Assembly: GCA_013397455.1 (NCBI GenBank)
Contig: VYZB01000924.1
Span: forward strand, 88,204 to 152,203
Source of the DNA: Crotophaga sulcirostris
Lineage: Eukaryota; Chordata; Aves; Cuculiformes; Crotophagidae
DNA: 64,000 nucleotides
Reading direction: 5' to 3'
Under the pieces are notes generated by a model. The model ran no database searches and was not told the DNA's origin. It saw nothing but the letters and a program-made list of their open reading frames with translations. Numbering within the stretch: the stretch's first letter is position 1; each line of letters opens with the position of its first letter. A program made the translations under genes and the position numbers. This document shows positions 36,901 to 48,905 of the stretch, piece by piece.

Positions 36901-39900
36901 GGCAGCCCTAAGCGTGTCCTCCTGATCCTGAGCAGCCTCTGACCAGGGCAATAGCCCAGGACCATGACTGAGGGGTGTCCAGCCAACACACAGGACCCCA
37001 GGGCTCTCCCACCACCGGACCAGGGGGAATGGGATCCCTGGGCTGGAATTCAGCCAGGTCGGGCTGCAGAAGAGGCTCAGAGGAGAAGGGAGATGCCATG
37101 GGCTGGATGGTGCTGCCAGGCAGGGCTGCTCCCCATGTGGTCTGAGCTCCCCCAGACCCTTCCAGGGGGGCTCCCTCGCTGACTGAGCCGGGCTGCGTCA
37201 TCCTGTGAAGGGCATGGGCTGCAAAGCAGGAGGGGGCAGTTACAGGGTCTGTTGCGGGTCTCCTGGAAGGGTCAGGAGCTGAGAAGTTTTCCATTTGGCT
37301 TTCCAACCTGCTTAGCATCAAGATCTGGGGGATATGGAGCACAGAAAGGAAAGAAGCCATTAGCATTTCTAATGGAGTGGCTGCTTTCCTAAGTCACCCG
37401 AAACCCAGTTATTAACCCCGATAAGAACTGGAGCCATTTGGGACACCATGGCTCCTTTGTCCATTTATCCAAACCTCGGTGCACCCCAAGGCCCCAGCCC
37501 TGACAGGAAGGTGAGAAAAATGCCAATTCTCCCCCAACACCTCAGGGCAGCTGCAGCACCTGCACCCACTCCTGCACAGACCCCGGCCCGCTCCCTCCAC
37601 CACCCGGCATTTGCATCATGATCGTGCTCATGTTTATGGCTTGGGGTTGCAATTATGGGCAGCTCAAGGCCCTGAAGGTTTGGTTTTTTTTTCTTGCACG
37701 GTTATTTCAGCAGGGTTGTTAAGGCCAAAGGGCTCCCAGTGAATACAATAACGGCATATGATTATGAAGAGCAGAAATCAGAGTTAATAAGGGCACAGCT
37801 CCTTCCCTGCTCGGCATTGACAGCACTGAAGGAAGAGGCTGCCTGGCCTCTTGTCAGCACCCATGGGATTTGGAGATGGTCCCTCCTTGCCCTACTCCAC
37901 TGTGGAGCTATGATGCATGCAGTCACCGCAAAAACGCAGAGCAGCTCAACTCCTCCTTGACGTCTGCAGGGACCCATCACAGCCAGCACCACTCAGGCCT
38001 CCCATGCTCGTGCTGAAGGTGATGCTCCTTGGTCAAGGCACAAAGCCACGGCTGCCCTGGGCTCCTGCTCACCACTAGAGTCAGCAGTGAACATCAGCAC
38101 CCCATGTTCCATTTTGCACCTCCAGAGCTCAATCAGAGACAGGATAACAGCAGGACAATGCCACACGAGCCCTCAACTGCAGGAGGGGAATCCGAAGCAA
38201 AATCAACCTCGTGTTCCCAGGAGCAATATTTTGCTTGCAACAAGCACAGATGTATTTTGAATGATTTGTGATAAAGCAGCTGAACCAGCTTAGAACAGGT
38301 GAGAAACAGAACAGCTGCATGAACCCCTCCAAATCCAACAGAGAGTGTGGGCTGACACATGCCCAGCCTTGGTGGGATGCTGGACTGGGGCTGATGGAAG
38401 GCGAGGGCAGGGCTGCAGCGGGCACACACAGCTCTCTCCATCCCTCTGGAATGAAGCGTGTCTGCATGGCAGCAATTAGAAATCCTCTTCTTGCAGCTCA
38501 CTCCCCGGTGTCCCTTTGATTCCGGAGTCGCAGCGGCCCCAGAAGCACAGGGACAGCCTGTGGCAGGTGTCTTGCCTGTGACCCAGGTCACCCGAGGGCT
38601 CTGATCTCTAAATGACCCTTCCCAGCAGTGAATATGTACCCGCGCTCAAACAGCTTGCAGATGAAGGAGCAACAGACTGGAGATGATTTATTCAGGAATT
38701 AAAGGTTCAGTACCCCTTTTAAAGGCTGTGCCTCTGCACTGTCAGCCTTCATTGCACACAATTAAAGGGGTTAGCTGCCCCGGCCCTCCTCCCTTCCAGG
38801 GGAATGGAATCAAACAAAACCAACCCCCCTGCATGCCCCCACCAAGCCCCAGCCTTGTCCCTCCAGCGTGTGATTGGGGGCACAGCAGAAGGACTCGCAA
38901 ACTCGTTGCATGAGTGGCCTGCAGCTCCAGCCCGGGAAGCTGCTCTGGCTCCATTCTCTGCCAGGGACCAGCTCAGCTCTGCAAGGGATGGGTGGATGCA
39001 GATGCTTAGGGTTTGATCCCATCCACAGGAGGGGACGCTTGAGGTCAAGGGTAGCCCTGGTGCCACCCATGAAAAGCCCATTCCTGGAGCTGGGGGGTCT
39101 GGTGAGATGCTCCTGGAGCACGGAAGGTTTGTGCCTCCTCCTGTTTACATCTCAACCTAAACCCGCTCCACCAGCTCAGCACCTCCCAGGTGCTGGTTGC
39201 AGGTAAAACTCATACCAGCATAAATCAAACACAGGCTTGAATTTCCCACTCACACCTGAGAGGGGAGATAAGGATAAAAATCAGCATTGTCCAGGTTATT
39301 TTCTTTCCTTTCTAAGTTGTGAGAACTGATGTGGTGGCTTGGCTGTGGGGAGGGGGGAGCATTGCTCATGGGCATGAACAGCAGGAATTCAATGAAAAGC
39401 TTCCTTCCTCTCATAACAGAAAAGGAAGAAACCTGCTGGCAGCAGCGCCTTCTGATAATCTCTTTCCAAGGCAGTAAATTTTCCTGCAGCTACGCCAGGC
39501 AAGTAATCCAGCAGATTATTACACCTTTCAGCAGCATCAGCCTTCTAAATATGCCCTCCCCTCACCATGCACCTTGTGTTTTACGACCTGACTCGCTGTC
39601 TGAGCGCAGCGCAACACAAATTATGCTCTTCTGCAACCACAGTAGAGGCACCGGTGACAGATTTTATCCCTCTGGTAACTGGGATCCTTGGGCACTGCAA
39701 TAAATAAAGGATATTTGCTCTTCAAGCTACACGGGGCTGCCAGGCTGGGGGCTTTATCACCACAGAGGGGAGGGGAAGGGAGCCCTGGAGATGGTCCAGG
39801 CGAACACCCCGCTGACCCCAGTAACGCAACACCGTGCCGAGAAGGCACACGCCGCGCGGACAGGCGTAACACAATTAACGCAGGCTTAGGTGCTCCTAAT

Positions 39901-40323
39901 GGGCAACTATTTTTTACAGACCAGTTCTCCCCAGTCTGAGCACTCCAGGCAGGCAGCGCACTTCTGGCCGGCTGCTCAGATGCAAAATTTATAGCTATTT
40001 GAAAAAATAGGGGGAAAAAAGTCCACGAGACCACTATAAGTATGTCTGAGGTCTTTGTTTTCAATTACAAATAGAAAATACACATATTGGTTTTCACTGA
40101 ATTATCCTCTTGCAGCAATGGGCTGATTGTGCCCGGTTTCCCACCTAGGCAGAGAGCAAGGAAAGGACATAAAAAGCCCACAAAAATCTCCTTTTTTCAA
40201 GTTTAAAGTTACGTGGCCAGCAGAAATGGGAACTATTCCACTTCCCAAGCAGGCAAAAGGAAAACAGCTCTGGTTAAAAAGCAGTTCCTAAGAGACAAAC
40301 GAGAAAGCACAAGGACATTGAGG
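33913..40323. other. Gene-free stretch, probable HS3ST6 intron 1
   Basis: No exon is supported on either strand. Contents: one short CR1 piece (34301-34354), AT-rich islands at about 34040-34245, 34900-35050 and 36570-36840, a perfect octamer ATTTGCAT near 37610, and a small CpG cluster near 39830-39890. Confidence 0.55.
34301..34354 (-). mobile_element. Short CR1 LINE 3' remnant
   Basis: CACAGAATCCGTTGGTTGGA followed by AAAGACCTTTGAGATCGAGT and CCAACCATG is the reverse complement of a CR1 3' end, about 50 bases only. Confidence 0.8.
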
Positions 40324-40556
40324 TATCACAGTATTACAGGGTTGGAAAGGACCTCTGAGATCATCGAGCCCAACCTATAACCCAACACCAACACCAACCC
40401 ATCATCTAAACCATGGCACTGAGTGCATCATCCAGTCTCCTCTTAAACACCTCCAGGGTTGGCGACTCCACCACCTCCCTGGGCAGCGCATTCCAATGGC
40501 CAATCACTCTTTAAGGGAAGAACTTTTTCCTAACATCAAGCCTAAACTTTCCCTGG
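40324..40556 (-). mobile_element. CR1 LINE 3' fragment
   Basis: TATCACAGTATTACAGGGTT, GGAAAGGACCTCTGAGATCA, CTCTTAAACACCTCCAGGGT and CACCTCCCTGGGCAGCGCAT: inverted CR1 with GTGATACT-type tail. Confidence 0.95.
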
Positions 40557-43461
40557 AAAGGTCTCTCAGGTCAGTGCATGGTGCAACATCCGTCCCTCTG
40601 ACCACCTCCTCCCTCACCCCGTGCAGTCAAACTATGGCCAGTTCCTGTCTGGATGCTACAGGGATGCAAAAGTCGTGCCCATCCCATGCCCTGAGCACTG
40701 CAGCCACCCTGGGAGCTCCTCAGGTGCAGGGGTTTCCCTGAGCATCCCTGTGCCCACAGGCAGCTGGTTTTTCTCTCCCATGGCTCAACCCCACGCACGG
40801 CGTAGCAGCATCTGCTGCTCTTGGGAAGGAATATTAAACCAGAGAGTTCTCTCTAATTTTGCAGTTACCTGCAGGGCATGGGGCTGCTGCACACCAGCAC
40901 CTGCCACGCCAAGGAGCTGCCATACTCAAATTTGAGGCAAAATCCAGTATTTTAATTCCAATTCCAATCTCCAATATTTCAAGCGCATCCATCCCCCCAC
41001 AGACACGCGGTGCCACGTCCTGGGGGACAGCGGCTGCTGGTGGTCCCAGTCCATGAGCAGTGCCAGCCCAAGCCACAAGCTCTCAGCTCATTAGCTCAGA
41101 CTAATTAGCCAGGGTCCAGTGCGACAGGTCCCTGGGATCCCTCCATGCCTGGATCATGGGGTGCAGGCAGGGGGCACCCCCAGGAGCCCCACATTGGACA
41201 CCCCGGTCCCAGTCGTGCCGCAGGTGCAGGAGCAGCGGGAGCCGGCACGAGGGAGGAAGAAAGGAGGAATCCACACATGTCTGCCAGAGCGAGACCTTCC
41301 CGCTGGCCGGCGAATTGACAGCTGCTTTGATTTGATTAGCAGATGCTGACGAGGCACCGAGACAAGTCCCCAGAGCCATGAATAATTTCAGTGTATTTGG
41401 GTTTATTTGATCTCAGTATGGGGCTGGCCCCGCTGCCTCACCCAGCCCCGGCCCGGACCCTCGCAGAGTGATGGGGAAGGGGCTGTTGGGCTCTCCAGAT
41501 GGCAGCTCCAAGGCTGTGCCCCTCCAGCCCACGCTCCAGGGAGGAGAGCACCCTTTGCTCTGCTCCTCGTCCTCCTGCATCCACATCTCCTGCACACCCA
41601 TCCCACCGGGCTGGGGAAAGGGACCCCCTCCCAGCAACTTCCAGGGAAGAGAAAAGAACTCTCCAGCCTCCCAAATTTTAACATAACTCATTCCAACATT
41701 TTCAAGCCTTTTTAATGTTTCCTCCTCTTTTAAACAGACAAAAATGGGAACTTTGTGCTCTCTGGTTGCTGGACCAAGGCTGGGATCAGAGGCTACGTGC
41801 CAAGGCCACCAATTTTAATGTATTTCTCCTGCCCACCACACCTTCCACATCTAGTCTAAAATGGCAGTGGTTGGATCTGATGACTTAGAAATCAAAGATG
41901 CTCCAGGCGTCTTTGCCCAACCCCTGCCACTGGAGTAATGCCCCTCCCATCAGCCTGTGCCAATTTAGCATGTGGGGAGTCCACCCACTGCATTTCATGG
42001 AGGTTTCTGCAAAAATGCTTTCCCAGTCTGGCTCTTCCCTGCTGAACAAGCACCGAGTCCTGCTCAAAGCTCCAGCTTCAAACTAACCACGAGTTATTCT
42101 GAAACAGATCCAAAACTGTCTCATTTCTACCTAAGAAAACATAAATCAGTCCTCGCTCGCAAACTAGAGCCAGGTCTGAGGTCTGCAGCGAAACTATGGG
42201 GATCCATCAGCACAGTTTCCAGTGACAGTTTTAAGCTCTCTTGGCCAGATCCACAAAGGTATTTGGGAACCTAATTCTCACCGAAATCACTGGTGACTGA
42301 GCACCTCAATCCCTCTGCAAACGGGATCCCCCTCTCCTCTGAAGGAGGAGAATCCAGCTGATGCCTCGCTCATCCCCAGTTCCCTTCAGCCTCCATCACA
42401 ACCTGCCACCACCCTGGCTTGCCCCATGCTGCTCCTGCACGGGGGAAACAGCATGGTCTACAGCATCAAAACCCTCCAGCACTGAACACCCATCATCATC
42501 AGCCACTGCCAGCACCAGGGGCCGAGCAAGAGGGTGCCCTGGGCTGCCTGCAGAGAGGGGGAGAGGAGCCAGCAGTGCCAATCCTGCCCTCCCTGCCTGG
42601 TGCTGGACCAGGCCAGCTCTGCTCTGAGCAAGCAGCAGCTTCCACAAACAGCCCAAAGCATGCGTGAGCTGTAGGGTTTGGCCCAAGGGTGGTAAAGCTC
42701 CATATTGGTGCAATTACCTGGGTTTAGACAAACCTCCATGAATGCCTGTGCCAGGTTCAATAGCTGGCAGAGGAGCAACTTCATCTGCAGCGTCAGCTCT
42801 TGGCTGGTGTTTGGGGACCTTCTGTGGGGCTGCTGGGGAGCTCAGGGCAGGGAGCAGATGTCCTGCAGGTGCGTGGCCCTGGGAGCTGCTGCAGGTGTGG
42901 GGCAGGGGGGCAGCATGGGGAGGGGAGGACAGGGAGGCAGCGATGCCGCAGCTGCGTGCAGGCAGGAGGGGCAGAAATGTGCTGAGACAGCAGTTTTCCA
43001 TCAGAGACCACCCCCCAGGTCCCCAGCCACGGCAGGGCTGCAGGCAGGACCTGGCCCTTCCCATCTGCCCAGCGCTGCTGTGATGCCTTTGACAGCTCGA
43101 GCGGGCATCGCCGCGCTGCCTGCCCAGCCCTGGCAGGAGGCACGGCTGCACACTGCCTGCATGCTGCCTGCTGGCCTGGAGCAGCAAACAGCTCTGCAGA
43201 GCAGCAGGTTGCACCCATCTGAAGGCAGTGGTCACTCCTAACCACTGGAGACAGCGTCCTGCAAGGAGGTAGGGATGGAGCCAGAGCTGCTCAGCCCTCC
43301 TCGTCACTGCCTGAACAGAGCAAGGGAGCCACAACTGCATCAGAAAGGAGAGGGGTTTCACCCTGTAGCTGGAGAGCAAAGCCCAGATGGTGCCAAACAG
43401 CCCTCAGGCAAGAGCAAATCATTGCCTTGTCTCCCTCCTCCCTGGAGCAGAGGTCACAACA
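40557..43461. other. Gene-free stretch
   Basis: Moderately GC-rich with a CpG cluster at about 41190-41330. Several chance open frames of around 100-220 codons overlap on both strands; none shows a domain. Confidence 0.55.
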
Positions 43462-43512
43462 TCATAGAATCATAGAATGGTATGGGTTGGAAGTCACCTT
43501 AACAATCACCCA
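43462..43512 (-). mobile_element. Short CR1 LINE 3' remnant
   Basis: CATAGAATCATAGAATGGTA then TGGGTTGGAAGTCACCTTAA: inverted CR1 terminal piece. Confidence 0.85.
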
Positions 43513-45726
43513 GCATCCACCAGCCCAAAGCCCTGCATTCCTCCAGCTTGTGCTGCATTTTGTAGCCTCCCTCCTTGGTTTTGGGTGCCAAGAGGGGAAA
43601 CTTCAACCTAAAACCCCCTTGCGATGGTCACTACTCCTGCACCCGGATGGTTTTCCTTTGAAGCAGCTCCTGGGTCTCCACAAAGAACGTTCTATGTGTG
43701 CCACAGCTCACGATGGCTCCAAGCTGGAGCAGCTCATCTGCCCTCCCTGCCTTCATCAACAACAAGAAACAGAAATCCGGCTTGTTTGGTGTTTGTCTCG
43801 GGTCGAATGCTCTCATGCTGCTCTTGTTGGGATGGAAAATGCATCCAGTTTTTCCACAGAAACAAAAAAGGATTCCCCATCTGTGTCAGATTTGTAATAC
43901 AGCCTAGGGGAAGCTGGGAAACAAATTTAGCTCTGGTTTTTGCTATCAGAAAAAGCCCTGTTTCCTGGAGAAGAGCAGAGCTGAGCTTTGTCCTGGAGCG
44001 CAGCGGAGACGTGAGCCACCCCCGAGCTGCTCTGTGCCACCCCATCCCGCGGCGCGTGCCGAAACACCGGCAGAGCTGGGCAAAGGGAATTGGGAAACGG
44101 ACACCGATGCACAGCTCATGGCCCCGGAGTGGCTGCCAAATGGTTCTTCTTCCTGACAACCTGCTCGGGCACTTCCATGCATGTGCAGGGCTTCTCTCCC
44201 CAACCTGCAGCCCATCACATGGGACCTCATAACTGTTTCCTCTGAAGATAAGGGAGAAGCCTCAGAAACCCAGCCAAGCCTGGACAACAAGGCTTTGGGA
44301 TGCTGGGGATGCTGCTAGGCGTCCCCACTCCCCTGGCTCTGCGGGTCAGCTGGTCCCCAGGCAAAGGAAATCCCACACCGAGGAGGGAGACGGGGGTGGA
44401 TTACGCACTTTGCTGCCAAAAAAATGAAGCTGTTCCTCCAGATCTTGAGGAAGGAGCCACAATGGCATGGGGAAAGCTCGGGATACGGGGGTTTCTCCAG
44501 CCCCGTGCCCAGGCTGAGCAGCTCCCAGGTCCCCATCGCTCCAGGATGAGTCCCCAGTGCCGGAGCAGAGATGGAGGAGCTCCATCCCGGCACGTTCAGG
44601 TCTTTCACCCCAGTGTTGGTGCTCCCTTCCTCCCTCTCTCTAGCAGGAACTACTGGGAATTCTCTAAGAAAACATTTCTTCACTGGAAAAGCATTGGTTC
44701 GTGGCAACCAGAGCTGTTTGCGGGAAAGGACTGGATTTTGATTATTTTTAGCCTGGCTTCCTAAGGAAATGTGGCTTAAGCAATCACACGGTCTGTCTGC
44801 CTGTCCGCCCAGCTGTCTGCCCGTCTTCCCCCAGCCACGGCTGATCCTACCAGCCCATTCCAGCTGAATCTGATGGAGAACAAGGATCAAAAATAGCGAG
44901 TTTGCACATTTCCATGAAAAGCTGCTGTTGAGCAGCCTCTGGGTCCCCAACCACTGCCCTCAGCTCAGGGTAAGGCAAGTCCAGCACAGCCCAAAACCAA
45001 GCATCCCCATCCGTGCCAGCTTTGCTGGGCTTCAGGCTCCCCAGGTCCTGCTCACTGTTGGAGTATTTGGTTGTGGAGGAAGGATAAATACGCTCCTTTC
45101 AACCAAAACTCATTTGCAGAAGTTATAAAGACTCTGAAAAATCTTCCCATTAAGGCCCCCTTTGGCAGCTGTTCCTCCCCACCACAACAAGCAGGGATGA
45201 GCTTGCAAGCAGGAAAGTCCTTGCTGGAGCCAGGGGTGAGGCTCTGCCAGGTCTTGGGCATCAGTCAATAACAGCAGCCAGGCCAGACATCCTGAGGGTC
45301 CCAGCCCTGACCCCAAAACCCAGGGAAACACCAGCATCCAGGGTCAGCCTGCTGCTGGCTTGTCCCCAGATTGCCTTTTTTGTAAGGAAAAAAATGCACA
45401 AGCATCCCAGTGCACCCCGGCCACACAACGTTGGCGTGTCTTGCTGCCACAGCCTCTCTTTCCACTGGGGAAAAGACCCTCGGGTTGGGCAAAACACTGT
45501 CTTGGCAACAGGCAGAGCAGTGCCAGAGGTTCTTGCCCAGCCCTGGCAAAGCAGGGCAGAGAAACCGCAGCAAAGAGAGGGCATTGCTGCAAAGCCCCAG
45601 GGCTTCAGAAAGAGGGAAGAGGAATTCAAAGGCTACTTTATTTGCTCACAAGTTATTATGTGTCATCTTATATATTTGAGACAGTCTTAAACCCTCCTCT
45701 ACAAGTTAGAGGGGCAATGTAGAGAA
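43513..45726. other. Gene-free stretch
   Basis: A CpG-denser patch lies near 43990-44110. Long chance open frames are present on both strands without recognisable domains. Confidence 0.55.
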
Positions 45727-46022
45727 GAGACCTTAGAGTAGCCTTCCAGTACTGAAAGGGGCTCCAGAAAAGCTGGGGAGGGGCTCTTGATCAGGGAGTG
45801 CAGAGATAGGATGAGGGGGAATGGTTTTCAGCTGAAAGAGGGGAGACTGAGATGAGATTGCCCAGAGAAGCTGTGGCTGCCCCATCCCTGGAGGTGTTCA
45901 AGGCCAGGTTGGATGGGGCTTTGTGCACCCTGATGCAGTGGGAGGTGTCTCTGTCTGTGGCAAGGGGGTTGGAAGTGGATGGGCTTTAAGGTCCCTTCCA
46001 ACCCAAATCATTCCATGATTCT
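45727..46022 (+). mobile_element. CR1 LINE fragment with 3' end
   Basis: Starts within AGACCTTAGAGTAGCCTTCC, continues through GCTGGGGAGGGGCTCTTGAT and GTTCAAGGCCAGGTTGGATG, and ends at CCAAATCATTCCATGATTCT. Close relative of the copy at 32284. Confidence 0.95.
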
Positions 46023-46645
46023 AAAAAATAGTCAACAAGCAGAAGTCATGGAAACCCCATCCTACACAGCTGATGGGGACAGTGAGCACCAGGCACAGCG
46101 AATTAACCGCAGAGCAGCCCGGCTCTCCTGCCACTGTCCCTGTCCCACCAACCAGCAGCTGCAGCCAGAGAGCTGCTCAGCGATAGAGTGGCTGGAGCCG
46201 GGCAAGGACCACGCGCATCGCTCTGTGCCAAGAGGGAATAAAGCTCCCATTTTCTCCATGGCATCCAACGGGATCCCAGCTTCCCCCAGTCAAACGTCTC
46301 AATGGCGAGAGCAGCACACGCTGTGAGAGCTGCCCAGCCCCCTTGTGCCAGCCCATCCGTAACTCATGGGGGTTTGTGCCTGACTGGCAGGCAGCGCCCA
46401 CCCCGGATGGGACCTCCTGCCTGCAGCAGCAGAGCCCTCGATTTTCCCATCGCAGTCCCAGGGACTGGGAAGCCTTGGGATCACAGCAGGGCTGGGGCAG
46501 GGGGTGGGGGGCAGGACAGGGCATTAATGCCGCTTTGTGCTGCTTTTTCTGGGGTGCAGAGAACAAACAGAGCCCATCGTGGAGCCTCACTGCTCCTGAG
46601 GGCACTGCGTGCTCCTCTGTCTGCTTTTGATCAAATCAGCTCCTT

Positions 46646-46719
46646 GAATGGATGGATGGATGGATGGATGGATGGATGGATGGATGGATGGATGGATGGA
46701 CGGATGGATGGACGGACAG
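46646..46719. repeat. (GGAT)n microsatellite
   Basis: About 13 uninterrupted ATGG units followed by units with C substitutions (GGACGGAT). It directly abuts the 3' end of the inverted CR1 at 46721. Probably length-variable. Confidence 0.97.
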
Positions 46720-46720
46720 G

Positions 46721-47085
46721 AATCACAGAATCGCTTAGTTGGAAAAGACTTTTGAGATCATTGAGTCCAACCATGCCTGTCCACTACTAAACCAACCCTG
46801 AGCACCTCATCTACACATCTTTTAAACACCTCCAGAGATGGGGACTCCACCACGTCCCTGGGCAGCTGTTCCAGCGCCTGAAAACCCTTTTGGTGAAGAT
46901 TTTTTTCCTGATGTCTAATCTGAACCTCCCCTGACGCAACTTGAGGCCATTTCCTCTCATCCTGTCACCTGGGAGAAGAGCCCAGCACCCACCTCACCAC
47001 AACCTCCTTTCAGGCAGTTGTAAACAGCGATGAGGACTCCGCTCAGCCTCCTCTTCTCCGGGCTAAACAACTTGGGTAGCCCAGA
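46721..47085 (-). mobile_element. CR1 LINE 3' fragment
   Basis: Inverted CR1: AATCACAGAATCGCTTAGTT, TTGAGTCCAACCATGCCTGT, GGAGAAGAGCCCAGCACCCA and CAACCTCCTTTCAGGCAGTT. About 365 bases, one of the two longest copies here; 5' border approximate. Confidence 0.95.
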
Positions 47086-48530
47086 AAGCATCGTCCACTT
47101 CAGAAAGAAGTGACTGCAGGGATGCTCTCTCCTGGGATTCAGGGGTCCCTCTGCACCCCAGTGGGGCCAGGAGGAATTCTGCTTTAGGACGAATTTTAAT
47201 GTCACAGAAAAAAAAATAGCTCCGAAAAGTCACCTTACAATAAATTGATTTTTTCCTGCATGGCAGCAGCTTTAAAGTGAAAAAAAAACAAAAACCCAAA
47301 CAAAAACTTCTTTAGGCATTTCAGAACAGTTTTCCCCAGTTATTGTGAAAATTTAGATCAGCAAACGTGTTGGGTAAAATATTCAATTCCCCACAGCCTG
47401 GAGAGTCTCATCAAAAATCCATTTGAAGTATTACTCTCAAATCCCTCACGGCAATGGGATATTTTAAGGTCAGTTAAACTTATTATTCACTCAAGACTTT
47501 CTTTCAGGTCCCTGCATATTTCAAACAGATTTTTCCCCCATCTCCAGCCCAACTGTGTTACAAAAAGCCCTTTGCCTTCTTTTTTTTCCTGAAAAGGAAA
47601 AAAAAAGCTGTCAAAAGTGAAGCTACTGATCAGAACCAGCTTCTGAGGGCTTAAAACCCGCTACAGTTTGTACTTGTTGCCAAAAAACATTAACACTATC
47701 TCCTGATCCCCAAATCCCTTGACTTTTAAAACACTGAATGGAGCTGTGCTGCGAAAAAAAAGAATTAACTCAAATTTGTTTTTCTGATTTGCAATTCAGT
47801 TTCCTTGAAACAGGGTATATACACAGATTCCCCCCCCCGCCCTTCATTCCATTGTGCAAGGAAAGAAAGCAACTTCCAAAAGTGCAACCTGCTTTATTTT
47901 TGGATTATTTAGGATTTCCAGCTTAATGCAACTGCAATTTCAGCTCCTATCATCCCTTTTCCATCCAAGGACAATTTTTGGTTAAGAAAAATAAATAAAG
48001 ATCACCCAAATAAGATAATTTTTTAATTTCTGAAGTGTCCCCACCTCCAGGGAGGAGCACAAACAGCTCTGCCAACAGCACACAAACCCCCTCTCTAAAA
48101 TCGGAACCTGCACAGGGGCCAGCAGGATCTGTCCCTGAAGAGACCCTGCCACAACTCTGAATGCAATTTTTCTGGTACAAAATAATAAATATTTTAGAGA
48201 AAATACAACAATTTCTATTTTTACAACCACCCACACCCACAGAGAAACTTCGCAGCCGATGACAAGGTTCTGAAGTAGAAAAAAGATCAGCCTTTCGTCT
48301 AAAACACAAATGCCCACTTTCTGCCCAAAGCATCCCCAGTTTTGAAACACCAACATTGTCCAAACCCAAGATTTTATGTGGAAGTTCATCACTTTCTTTG
48401 TATTTGAACAGAATGCAAACTCCCACTTTCCTCCCAGGGAAGATGATTGCTGCAACACCAGGGCACTGAGTTCAGCTTCTCTGTTGAGTTGGATGGTTTG
48501 ACAGGAGCCAGAGGAGAGCCAGTGCAAACC
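47086..48530. other. Gene-free stretch
   Basis: AT-richer than its surroundings, with A-rich runs near 47280-47310 and T-rich runs near 47580. Nothing further supported. Confidence 0.6.
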
Positions 48531-48905
48531 ATGGAATCAGAATTGTTTGGTTAGAAAAGACCTTTGAGATCATTGACTCCAATTTGCACGCATCCTCTAC
48601 TAAGTCATCTCTGAGCACCTTGTCTGCTCAGCTTTTGAACCCTCCAAGGATGGTGACTCCACCACTGCCCTGGGCAGCCTCTGCCAGTGCTTCACAACCC
48701 TTTCAGTGAAGAATTTTTTTCTAATATTTAATTTGAGCCTCCTCTGGCACAACTGAAGGCTGTTTCCTTGTGTCCCATCACTTGTTACTTGGGAGAAGAG
48801 ACCAGCACCCACCTCACCACAACCTCCTTTCAGGTAGTTGTAGACAGTGATAAGGTCTCCCCTCAGCTTCCTTTTCTCTAGGCTAAAAATTCCCAGTTCC
48901 CTGGG
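48531..48905 (-). mobile_element. CR1 LINE 3' fragment
   Basis: Inverted CR1 of the same subfamily as 46721-47085, with shared AGACCAGCACCCACCTCACC and ACAACCTCCTTTCAGGTAGT. Confidence 0.95.

Noticed and set aside
42714..43379. 221-codon minus-strand open frame
   Set aside because: Cys/Leu/Pro-rich sequence without a domain; open frames occur in several overlapping frames, indicating compositional bias.
46302..46790. Open frame with WMDG repeats
   Set aside because: The repeat is a translation of the GGAT microsatellite and CR1 DNA.
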